Source: Lepidurus packardi (Eukaryota; Arthropoda; Branchiopoda; Notostraca; Triopsidae). From it: 64,000 nucleotides of DNA. The stretch is from NCBI GenBank assembly GCA_023053545.1, contig JAKZAN010000007.1, positions 4,898,001-4,962,000 on the forward strand. The letters are read 5' to 3'. A program made the position numbers and the translations under genes. Numbering within the stretch: position 1 is the first letter of the stretch; each line of letters starts with the position of its first letter. Under the pieces are notes generated by a model, which saw only the letters and a list, made by a program, of their open reading frames with translations, was not told the origin of the DNA and ran no database searches. This document shows positions 22,701 to 33,150 of this stretch, piece by piece.

Positions 22701-25700
22701 GCCCAACCATGCATTTAGAATCAATCAATTAAAACCACGCGTTTTCGGCATTAACTTATTTCTCTAAGTCGGCTTTAGTGAAGACCTTTCGAACGCCTAG
22801 AAAACTAACTACTGGAAGCAAACGTAAGGCGATGTATCAAAAACTTTAATTTCAGATTAACCATTTTCCCCCGCAGTTCCGCGAAAGTGGCGTCCTCCAT
22901 CGCATATTGCTTGCACAGTCCATTAGCTGTGTTTTCAAGAAGCTGTTTAGTTTTGGGACTTAAGGTAAGGGTTTTTTATTTCTACTAACTGAGCGCTGGT
23001 TTTAAATTGTCTGTTTCACGGAACCCCTATTTGGTCAAGCCTTAAACTTTGATGTGGTCTGAAAAGTAAGACAATTTTTATACAAAGCTCAAGCTGAAAT
23101 GCAACGCGCCATTTTTTCTCCACCCCAGGTACCAGTCGTTAGGCTTTTGCAATGTATTTTATTTTATCGTAGGACTATCAGCTTTCTCTCGTGCTAGCTT
23201 GTCTGCTCAATATTACTGGAAGTAGAAATATGCCATTTCAAGGGGCAAGTTAGACTTTTTTTTAGCTATAACTTATAAAAATTCCTTTTCCGGGAAGGCT
23301 AGAAGCACTAACATACAGCTCTATATAACATGTAACTTTTTAGAATTATTAACATACAGCTTGAAGAACGTTACAATGTGTACGTTCTTAAAATAACATT
23401 TGATGTTACGAAAAGCGAAAACCGCCATATCTGTTTTCATTGTTTTTGGCGGTTGTTTGGAAAACACATTAAATGTTTTACATGAAAAATTATTTTTCTT
23501 TGCATAATAAGCTGTCCATTTGGTATTCTTATGGTATTTTTCTTTTGATATTCTTACGGAAGGTCACTTAGCGAATTACTCTGAAACCGTTATCAAAAAC
23601 CACAGGAGAACCGAAACCGAACCAAATACAAAGTATGTAGTTATAGCCACATAGCCTACAACGCTCAGGCCAAGTCCCCGCTCGATTACGCCCTATGGAT
23701 ATCGATATTAAATTTATTCATTGGTTTCTGGCTTATCCACATTCATAATGTAGTAGTAACAAACATAATTAAGGAAGCCATTTTAATTCATTTTAATAGT
23801 TAATAATTTTCTGTCAGAACACACAGTTCCTAATAAAGAACATCAATTTACAAACTCAATAAGAACTGTCAATATCTTACTGTTCTAATTATACCAATAT
23901 ATCGATTAATAAGTTTTAATAACGACATAGCCGCAGACTTGCCATTCGGTTCGGGTTCAGTTTGGGTTCTCGTTTTGTTTTGCATTCTCATTTCGATTTT
24001 GATAGTAGTTTTTGACTAAAGTTTCAAGGTATTCGCAACTGTAAAACATTTCGCATATTGTCGTCGAAACGACCCCAAAAAATGTAATTAATATGGCAGT
24101 TTTCGCTTTTCATGTCTCTTTCTTTGGCTCCGTGGGCGTTTTTATATATATATATACGGGTTTATTATCTTTCTCCAGGAATTCGTTTGACGTAGTAAGA
24201 AACATCAAAGAAAAAGGGTGAAAGAGTAAAGAAATCTCAAATAAGGCTTTCAAGTCGACCGTAAAATAGGCGGCACCAGATCGGATTTACTTGAAAGCGA
24301 GAATACTTCTAAGGTGTAAATTGGTGCGTAAAACGCGACACGTCAAAGCGAAAAGGTCCAGAATACGAACCAGGATTACAGAATGAACTTACCATGAAAG
24401 TGAGCAGTACGAGGCCCAAATTTAGTTGTCGTTGTAAAGGGCAGTGTCGTCAATACAGTGGTAGGGCAGATAATGCCGGTCGAACAAGGTTGACTGGCAT
24501 TAGGTTGATGGGCAAGGTCACAGTCACTGGTTGGGTGACCTCTCGCATCTCTGCATAAGACCGTACGCACTTGGGTTCCCTCTCCACAAGAAGCGGAACA
24601 CTTTAACAACATTACAAAAATTTAGAAAAAGAGAAAAAAGATGGTCAAGCAGGCAATGTTACACACGAGAAAATACAATACTCACTCCTGACCACGCGCC
24701 CTCAAACCAACGCGGACAGTCATGGGTATTGCAAGGCTCTTGGTCCCGCGGCTTAGCAATTTCGCAAAGTGCGTCCGACACCTGCGTTTAGAATAAAAAA
24801 GGATTAGACAAGCTATTCCTGTAGGACTTTCGACCTGTCTGTACAATGGCCTTACCGGCATGTCTTGGTCGCTTCTGCAAGATACGGTCCTCGACCGAAT
24901 CCCCCCATCACATGAGGCTGAACAATCGCTCCAATCCCCAACTTTCCATCTAAACCTAAGGCATTTGCAGAACAAAAAAAAGGCATTAAGAATAGTTTGA
25001 GACGCTGTCTTAACTTGAGAGCTTGTAACCGCTAACCTAGGCGCACATGGCGTTGTGTTGCATTCGTTAATCGAGGGGTTGGGTCGTAAGGCAGGGTCGC
25101 ACAAAGAGTCATCTGTGATAGTGGCTGTGGCTGTATTCTTACAAATCGGCGCAGCTTCTTGCGTTCCTACACAGATGTAGTGAAAAGGGGGAAAGGGAGG
25201 CAGGAATGTCGAATTGAGATTTGACTTTTTGTGTTTTCATATAAAAAGCGAAAGAAAACTAGGACTTTCTTTAAAAGAAAAGTTGCAAACTGAGCACACA
25301 GACCTCCTCCGCAAGATGCTGAGCAAGGACTTAATCGGGAACTATGGGCCCATTGATAAATGGTATCAGCACAGGAACTACCGTCGCCGCCGCATACTCC
25401 GCAAACATCGATTTTCTTATCAGATCCCAACTGAAGATCACAACCTATAGCCTAAGGATAAAATAAAAAAAAAACGGAAAGGAAACCGAAAAAACGCTTG
25501 TACAAATTGTGGTATAATTTTTTAGCTCATGCATTAAATCGAAAAAGCATATAGCTGGAGGATATTTCCGTTCCCTTGGCATTTGCCTAAAAGGTTAGTT
25601 ACGGGACTTGACATGCAACTGTCACCAAATCATCAAGGGCTGAATTTCATTGTCCCATCGAAGTAATTGGACACGGGGGTTTGAAGGTATTGCTTCAAGG

Positions 25701-28700
25701 TGGGGTCGATATTTTTCTGCGTGACGTATTGCCGAGTCATTTCACAAAATGGAAGGGAAAAAAAAGAATCATGGAAAGGCTGGATCCTATTTCAACACCA
25801 ATTCTCTTCACGTGCCTCTGCCTCGTGAAATGGAAGAGAGAAAAAATAACAAGAGACTTAATACCAGAAGCTCTATTAAAGTTATCCGATGCTCCTTGCT
25901 CCCGCTTAGCTAACCTTCACCTTTCACCATGTCTTAATTTGAACGGACTCGGGTATCGATGACTCGTTGGACCCGCACCAAAATAATTCCCCGGTGAATA
26001 CCTAGCCTAATGTATTTGTTCTACGTCTATAATCTGTGTGATGGGATGGTTTTGTGTCTTTGTTTATGTGAATGGTACAGGAGGTTAGGTAAAGAAATAC
26101 GCCACAAGAACTCCGGACCCCGAAAGAAGGCCTAACCTCAGCCTAACCTAACCTAACCTTGTGGCGTATTTTTTAATAATGCTTAAACACGTTCTAATTA
26201 TCGTTGGCACTTAACCAATGAGCAGCGAGTCTTGAAACTCGAAATTTTATTGATCCCTTAAATGATTATGGAATTGGCGTCCTTCTGTCGGGGCCCGGCG
26301 TCCTTGCGTCGGGTCGTCCTTGTGTCGCGTTGCCGTTTGCGCTATGTCTATTATCTGTGTGTGATGAGATGTGTTTGTGTCTTTGCTTATGTGATGTGAA
26401 TGGTACGGAAGGTTAGGGTGAGCAATTAAAGAGGAACTCAAGTATGTTAGGTCACGCATAGATTCGTTTTGCGGCAACGACCTTTGGTGGGCTGGGAACA
26501 GTTACTTTTAAGGCATAGTCGTGTCAAAGTGATGGGGAGGGGAGTGCCATATGGAGTTAAAAAAGATTTTTTGAGGAAATGTGAAGCGAGTGAAGGATTC
26601 TCGTCTGGGGGTTTGGGGATTGGAAACTTGGCTCACGAAGAGTAAAGTGGGATGGGGAAGGTCCATTAAGTGCTAGCGATTTGCGGACGAGTATCGGCAT
26701 CGGTAGAACCGATCGATACACTCATATCTACCGTCAGCTTCGCATAGACCCAGGGTACCCAGGGCCGCTTCTTTATTTGAAAGCGAAAGCATTGCCTCGT
26801 GTTTTCCTTGATTTTCTTTGACTGGGAATATCAGTTTGGGTTGCGGTCGAGGGGTCAATAAAGGGGAACGGATTGGGGTGATGGATTGTTTTGAAACTGT
26901 TGGAACACGCAAAATTTGTCCGTCTATAGAGAAAGATAGTTCTAGCGTTTTTCTTTTGAACCATAGGTTGTTGGTACAAGTAGAACTCTTTCTTTGAATG
27001 TTACAGCAGCGTGACTGGTCTAGCACGTAACAGGCCATCAGGGTCGCCTTGAGGAAAATACATGAAAGTTTGGGGAATAAAATGGAAAACACGTGAGCTA
27101 TTCACATATCATCCGTCCAAGGTCTCGAACAACCTGTATCGATTTATCGAGAATGTGCTATAGACCATGCACGCGAGCCACATTTACCCGATGTCGTGCA
27201 CAACTGCGAACTGAACTCGTACCTGGCAAAGTCCATTGATGCACATGTCCAGGCTGCCTTCTTTGCATCGAGTGCCGTCTTGAACACGCGGTGCCAATTG
27301 AACGATCAAGTTGTGGCTCTTGGAGCGACAAAATAGCGCACAAGGCGCAGTTTTTTCGCCGTATGGCTCCCAGGTGTGCAGGATACCTTCATAAGGGATA
27401 CTATCGAAGCTCCGACATTGCTGTGCTCGGAAGTCCACCATTTCTGGACACGGCTGAAATACATACATGAGGATATAAGTTCATGCCCAACGTATGTTAC
27501 AGAAGAGATCAAATCTGCGCCGTTTACCTGCATGTTGCAGATCTTGTAGCGGATACTCTGACCCGTACAAGTCCCTGCCGTTTTGGAGTGACATTTGCGC
27601 AACTGATAACTCGCTCCTCCATCGCAAGTACGTGAACAAGGGCTCCATTCCGACCATGAAGACCACGCTGATCCATCTTTGCGCTTCTGCGTGGATTTCA
27701 ACAAGAGGGAAATGGGTTTGAGAACAAGCAAATTTGATCAGTTAATTGCTCTTCGTTTGCATTGATAGTGCCGATGACGAAAATTCAGAGACGTACAAGC
27801 AACGAAACGGAAAACGGAATAAAATAGAGCCCCTCGTTAAGGAAAAAGGAGATATTAAGGAAGCTAAAAAAGAGAAAAATAGAAAGCTTTCGAAAGTCGG
27901 CTTCTCCTTTTCCAACAATAGCACAAGTGAAGACGTAGGAAGAGCAGCTTGGGTAAACATATTGTTGTCATCAAGCTTATTCCATTATGTTGAGTCAACA
28001 AGAGCTACTTGGCACTCAGTGTTGAATCGACTCGACTAGCTCTTTTTTTCTTGGCTTTTATAGATTTAAAATAAAATATGTATAAAAAAGCACACTTACT
28101 AAGCCAAAACATACCCTTTTCGCTTCTCGTATTAGCGAGTGAGATTTTCCGGCATTGCCTTATAACTTCTTTTTCTGTTTGCTCATTTTTTATTGAGGCT
28201 GATGTAAAGGAAAATCTGGTAGCTTTTTGCCCATAAAAGTCTTAAAAACGTTGCGTTCTTAGAATTTGTTTCGGTGCAACACTCGTCACTTTTGCTAGCC
28301 TCATTTCTGTCGACAAAATCATGGAAAGCCAAGCGAAGTATCGGAGCTGAGAGGAAGATGAGTCTCCGGAGCGCGTCTGACGCCAACGTCAGTGTTCCCA
28401 AGCTGCTAATATATGCGATAAGCAAAAAAATTCGTCTTCATGTGTGAACAAACGGAAAAAAAGAAAAGTTTTTTTTACAGGAGTAAAAATGTACTTTGTC
28501 TATCTGTCTGTCTCATTCCCCGCATTTGGCTTTCTTTTAGTATTTTTCTTTTATTTCTGTGTGGCTTCGTTACATTTTCTATGAGTTCTGTTGTATAGGG
28601 CAAGTTTTAAGTTGCGCACTTTCAACCAAGCAGAAGCAAAGCCCCACTTGGGGTTATCCTGTTTCTGGTAGAAACAAGAAAAGGGTTCTCTTTTATGCGA

Positions 28701-30352
28701 AATTGATATATCAGAAATGGCGTACTCTTGAGCAAGCGGGGCTATTCCAGAGGGAGCCATAAACCATATTGGTGGACTATGAAAGTTAGCGGGGCATGAG
28801 CCCCAGCCTTGGTAGTATAGCGCATAGAGCGAGTATAAGCATCATTACAGGAGCAAAACAGGAAAAGTCTGCGGGTTTGGGGATCCTCCGCGACGAGTCT
28901 TGTCAGCTATTGTTAGTAGGAGCGACTCCTATTACTGCATATCTACATGAACACTTATCCGCCTGCATGACCCGGTCTATACGAGCACCTAAATTGTGTA
29001 GTAAAGGCGAAAGGGGAGGAGAGAGATCTTTCCTTGATGGCAACAAAAGACTCAGCTATCACCTAAGTCCTTTTCTAAGTCCGTTGCCGTGCATCCATAT
29101 GCTAGATGAATAGTGGCTTTGGGGGGTTGTTCGAAAAACAGCCGTTGTATCTTGTGTGTAAAGGGTTTGGGATATTCTGTGTCGTCGACGGAAAAGCATG
29201 GGAAGCGATCAAATGAATGCATATTTCTGACTCGTATCAGCGTTTAGACAGATAAATAAGTACCTTTCTGTTCCTTTTCAAAATTTTTTTATCAACCCTT
29301 TGGAGACTCCGTGTTGCGCTCTTTGAAGAATAGACACGTGTACAAAGGCTATATAACGAATCTAACGCGCTGGGAGAAAAGCGGCTTTTTTGGGCCCTTC
29401 ACTGGAATTTTATAGACTACCTTGATCAAAAACGACAATGGAAAAGGGAAAAGACCCCCTGACATAACAAAACCATCGTTTCGTTCCTTTTTGAATGTAA
29501 GATGCATATTTTCGTTAGTGTGCAATAGCGTGAAGCTTTATCCAGTACTTAAAAGGGAATTTTTGTGAAACGGAAAGAATAGTGTCCCTTTCCGATGATT
29601 TAGAACGAGATATTTTTATGGGGAAAATCTCTCTCGGCCTTTTCTATTTATTTTGTAAAAAGCTGTTATAAGCACAGAGAGACTATCTGGAGGGTTGTAT
29701 AAAAGAACGCATACTTTTCATCTTTTTCAAGCGGGACCTCAACTCAATTAGCATGTCGTCTAACGAGGAATTGTGCCGAATTTTCTTAAACTTCTTAAAA
29801 CAGACTTTGACATCCATGGGGAAATGAAAAAGTAATTTGGGAACGAAATATGAAGTGCAGTGCCAAATTTTATAATTAAGTAAGTCTCGTTAGAACGTGA
29901 AGCCAAGAGAAACGCCAAAAAGGCCAAAAAGAGAAGATGAAAAGTGTTTCTTTAAGGAAAATTTTTCGTCATCTTCTCATAGATACAAAGAGAGTGATAA
30001 ACTGAAGTGCGGGGTGGCCTTTTTGTCTTTCTCTCCCATGTTGGGGCAATTAATTGGTCGGGAGGAGACGTCTTCTTTCCCCCAATGTCCCCAATGACAA
30101 AACGAGAGATGACGTTAACGACGTTAAAAGATGAATGATGCACATTTGGGTATATACGTGTTACGCAGTCACTACTTGCGCTTATGCAATTTATTTATTT
30201 CTCCAAACAAATCGGAAGAAGGAACCGTCTTGAACACTCACTTGAATATTAATGCCCGATGTGGATACGTTGACGAATTGGGTGCTATTGTCCGCTGATG
30301 GCAGACTGATGGCACTTCCCGCGATGGCCGACGCCCAAGACGTCCAGGCGAT
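16752..30352 (-). CDS. ADAMTS-like secreted protein (ADAMTSL1/3, punctin, MADD-4/Nolo class), start codon not located
   Basis: Twenty-three exons join in continuous phase to 1419 aa plus stop: 30352-30242, 27686-27528, 27453-27223, 25451-25304, 25166-25037, 24949-24856, 24781-24686, 24600-24393, 22311-22122, 21389-21201, 21148-20967, 20846-20506, 20437-20139, 20084-19957, 19879-19736, 19650-19298, 19138-18803, 18539-18374, 18312-18230, 18161-17975, 17911-17763, 17366-17219, 16939-16752. Domain order: TSP1 (SSWSEWSPCSRTCDGG), ADAMTS cysteine-rich region (DFRAQQC, GTRCKEGSLDMCINGLC, CGVCGGDGSSC), seven more TSP1 modules (CSASCGGG, GDWSDCSASCDGG, CSASCGEG, GEWSPCSVTCGEG, FTQCSASCLGG, FSACSKPCGGG, CSEKCGGG), one Ig domain (IRCPV, IIWMKG, SDSGVYSC), an acidic Thr/Pro linker, three TSP1 modules, and a PLAC domain (YCSLAKVLKLC, RCCRSC). 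It acts outside the cell, in matrix or synapse organisation by family analogy. The ADAMTS spacer domain is absent. The exon at 30352 is the least certain; it reads like the tail of a signal peptide (IAWTSWASAIAG). Confidence 0.9.
22312..24392. other. Long intron of the ADAMTS-like gene containing an inverted-repeat block
   Basis: No exon was found in this 2.1-kb intron. Arms around 23407-23431 and 24090-24114 are complementary (CGAAAAGCGAAAACCGCCAT against a matching reverse). A weaker second pair lies inside (about 23590-23625 and 23945-24015). This suggests a foldback or MITE-like insertion. Confidence 0.45.
25452..27222. other. Intron of the ADAMTS-like gene with telomere-like repeats
   Basis: This intron separates the two exons that encode the cysteine-rich region. 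It holds a repeat block at 26026-26420 (separate entry) and an unspliced 139-codon minus-strand frame at 27092-26673 without recognisable domain. Confidence 0.5.
26026..26420. repeat. Telomere-like CCTAA run, 13-bp inverted repeat and direct repeat block
   Basis: A run of CCTAA/GCCTAACC words at 26131-26159 resembles arthropod TTAGG telomere repeat. It lies between perfect 13-bp inverted arms, AATACGCCACAAG at 26096-26108 and its complement at 26158-26170. A roughly 65-70 bp block (CTATAATCTGTGTG..GGTTAGG) at 26026-26088 recurs at about 26347-26418. Between them are GTCCTT..GTCGGG words that also occur in the repeat at 56.4 kb. Confidence 0.65.
27687..30241. other. First located intron of the ADAMTS-like gene
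   Basis: No exon with coherent frame and splice signals was found. The stretch is A/T-rich with only chance open frames. Confidence 0.4.
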
Positions 30353-31368
30353 CTAGAAAAGATCCAAGAAAACAAGAAACATTAACTTCCAGTTCTGGAA
30401 ATTTGCCAATGCTATTATATCCCTTGGCGTAGGCTTAGGGGAAATCATTAATATCTTGGCAAGTATATATACATAACTTATTATGGCTTTTTTGTTAGCT
30501 TTTTGGGGGGTGGAAAAAGTAAACGAGGTAAAGGTTTCTGTTTTTAGTCCAGAGGTGGCCATAATTGGGCACGGGGTGGGGGAGGAGGGCGTCAATGAAG
30601 TGAACTTGAGTACGGATAGTGGTAAAAGAATAAAAATAAGCAAAAAATGGGCGCAGTAGGGCCAGACTGAGGGTAAGACAAAGGCAAAGAAAACTAAAAG
30701 GGCGAAAAGTAAAGAAAGGGCATCTCCAGAGACAAATAGAATGATTCAATCCTTTTGGGAAGATGCCCGCGTGACTGGCATGGAGGGGTAGAATCATATA
30801 GAACGGAAGACAAGGGAATCGGTTGGATTGTCTGGTTATGTCTACCCTTTAGCTGCTAAAGAATGCTGTGATGGATAGCAGAAAATACGGACACGACTTG
30901 GACGCCGCTGTCGACGTCCGTTCCCCTAGCTCCATCGTAACTTTCCGTCTTTATAGCTGGGTCAAGTCGAGTCCACGCCCCTTTGCTAAGTAGATATGGA
31001 AACTTTCAGCTTGGTGAGCTTTTTAAATTTAAAAGAAAAGTAGAAAAAAATGAAAAATGCCGATTGCCTCGGACCGCTAACTGGCGTACAATGTTGGATT
31101 TCCCCCCGTTGTTTCATGTGCTTTGCTAGTTTACTCTTGAGCCCCGTTTCATGTCACGCTATTATAGACAAGCGAGGAAGTCAGTATATATTCGTCTCGG
31201 GAGAGGAGGTTGATGGAATAAGCGTTTATAGAGGCTGCAACCATGGAAAATATGAGTTTTCGTATGGGAGACAAATAGTCGTCGTATTATGCACAGTCAC
31301 GGTTCTCTTGGCTTTCTGGACCCAAGTTGTGGTGGAATTAAACTAAAAATCCTCAATTACGAACTTTT

Positions 31369-31392
31369 TATATATATATATATATATATATA
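31369..31392. repeat. (TA)n microsatellite
   Basis: Twelve uninterrupted TA dinucleotides, flanked by T and A runs. Confidence 0.95.
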
Positions 31393-33049
31393 AAGAATAG
31401 AAAGTGTTACGGTGCGGGGAAAAATGTGTGTGCGTTACCCTGGTTTTCTCTGCATTGCAGACATGCTGCCGGTGTCCCTTGACACTCGCTCAGTAATAGA
31501 AAAGAGACAAGAAGACGTGCTCTGCGTCGTGTTGTGTTACACCATTGTTGCAGCTCATCTTGATATGACACACAGTTTATTTGAGAGCTGCCCAGTTGCA
31601 CCCGTCGCTACAACTGCGAGGGCGAGGTTCACCTCATCGCACAAGGTTCGTTTACAAGGCACAGCAAGATTGTGCTATGTATAGTGCATAATTTAGATGG
31701 TTGTCTGATGGGTGTAACGAAGTGTGCAGATGTTTTTAAATAAAAATGGCCAGTGGATGCGAAACTACCTGCAGCGGAGTAATTTAAGGGCTAATATAAA
31801 CTGAATTACCTTTCCTTTCTTTCTTTTTGTAGTTTACTATTTTTGCCAAGACAAGAACTTGGAGACAAAAGGCAAAGGAACAGTTTATGGCTAAGATGAG
31901 ATTTTGCTACCAACGTACAGCGTAAAGGCAAAAGGATGCGGCGATTTATAATGCTTACAATACGGAGCCGTTTGAGCAAAACGCGACCCTGGCGGGGTGT
32001 CCTGTCTAATGAAGCCGTTCTCTTTAAAACAAAACTCTGGAGGCCCAACGCGGGTGAGCTAGAAAATTAGGATAACAAATCTTCTTTCTTTCACTTCTCA
32101 TTTTTGCTTAGTTCTAACGATCTAACCACCGCCTGTATTTTGCATGAGGGTTCAAATTTATGTCCCTACGATAGCAGGACGTAAATGAAATGCAAAATGC
32201 AGTGTATTGCATTTGTGGGGAAAGGGATTTCTTTTTACTCTAAATAAAGGGCCATTGTTCGGAGCAAGGAAAATAGTGCCGCGTGAAGTAAAAATTACAC
32301 CTTGTTGTACATTTGCATTCGTACTATTTTTCTGACTCCCCGGGTTTTTTATTCATCAACTCCATATATCAATGTTTGGCGCGTGGAAGCGAGCGTGGAA
32401 GTTTACTTCTTTAAATTATGCAAACGGTTGCCCGAGTGCCATTTTTCCTTTTTCTTTTCGTTTTCACTCTTGACATCTCACTTTTTTATTCCTGTCTCAG
32501 CCTCGGCTATAGTATACGATTGATTGAAATGTTTGTGGAGCCAAAAGGGAAGCTGCGGTGGCTGATGCTGTGGAGGGGGGAAAAGGGCGGAATCGGAATC
32601 TCGATTCTGGTCGGCGCATATAAAATAGAAGATAAAAAAAAATCGCTGCACTTCAAGTTTGGCCATCGAAAGGAAATAGCTGTATCTGTCATTGCTTTAG
32701 TCAAGATGCGAGTTCATCTCTATTTCTGCCACAGCTTTTGGAACTTTGAAAAGTGGAACACCTTCCCCGAAATGCAATTTCTTAGCATGCCACGTAGCAA
32801 ACGTTTGGAAACTTCGTTTTGCGTTGCTAAGTGTCGCACCTAAAGGGAACTAAGGGAAAGACGTGAGACCCTTTACCAGCTTGCTTTCTTAAATAAAATA
32901 AAAAGTAGTCCAAGAAAATGGCCTCTTTTCTCTGCATGCTCAGTCGCGTTACGTATTCATGCAAGTGAGAAAAAAGTGAACATTTAAAAAAAAAATTTGT
33001 TCACAGATTTTTTTGAAATTTTGTGAAAACTTTGTTTATATTTTGTGAA

Positions 33050-33150
33050 TAGTTTTTGAAAATTTTGTTTACATTTTTTGAAAATTTTGTTTACATTTTT
33101 TGAAAATTTTGTTTACATTTTTTGAAAATTTTGTTTACATTTTTTGAAAA
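33050..33150. repeat. 22-bp minisatellite
   Basis: Four to five tandem copies of a 22-bp unit (GTTTACATTTTTTGAAAATT then TT). The central copies are almost identical, and a degenerate version precedes them from about 33000. Confidence 0.9.

Noticed and set aside
30495..30797. Minus-strand frame MILPLHASHAG.. as the missing start exon of the ADAMTS-like gene
   Set aside because: It has a hydrophobic segment, but no phase-0 donor could be paired with the acceptor at 30353.
31050..31346. 98-codon plus-strand frame with cysteines and a hydrophobic end
   Set aside because: Nothing in composition, context or family resemblance supports it.
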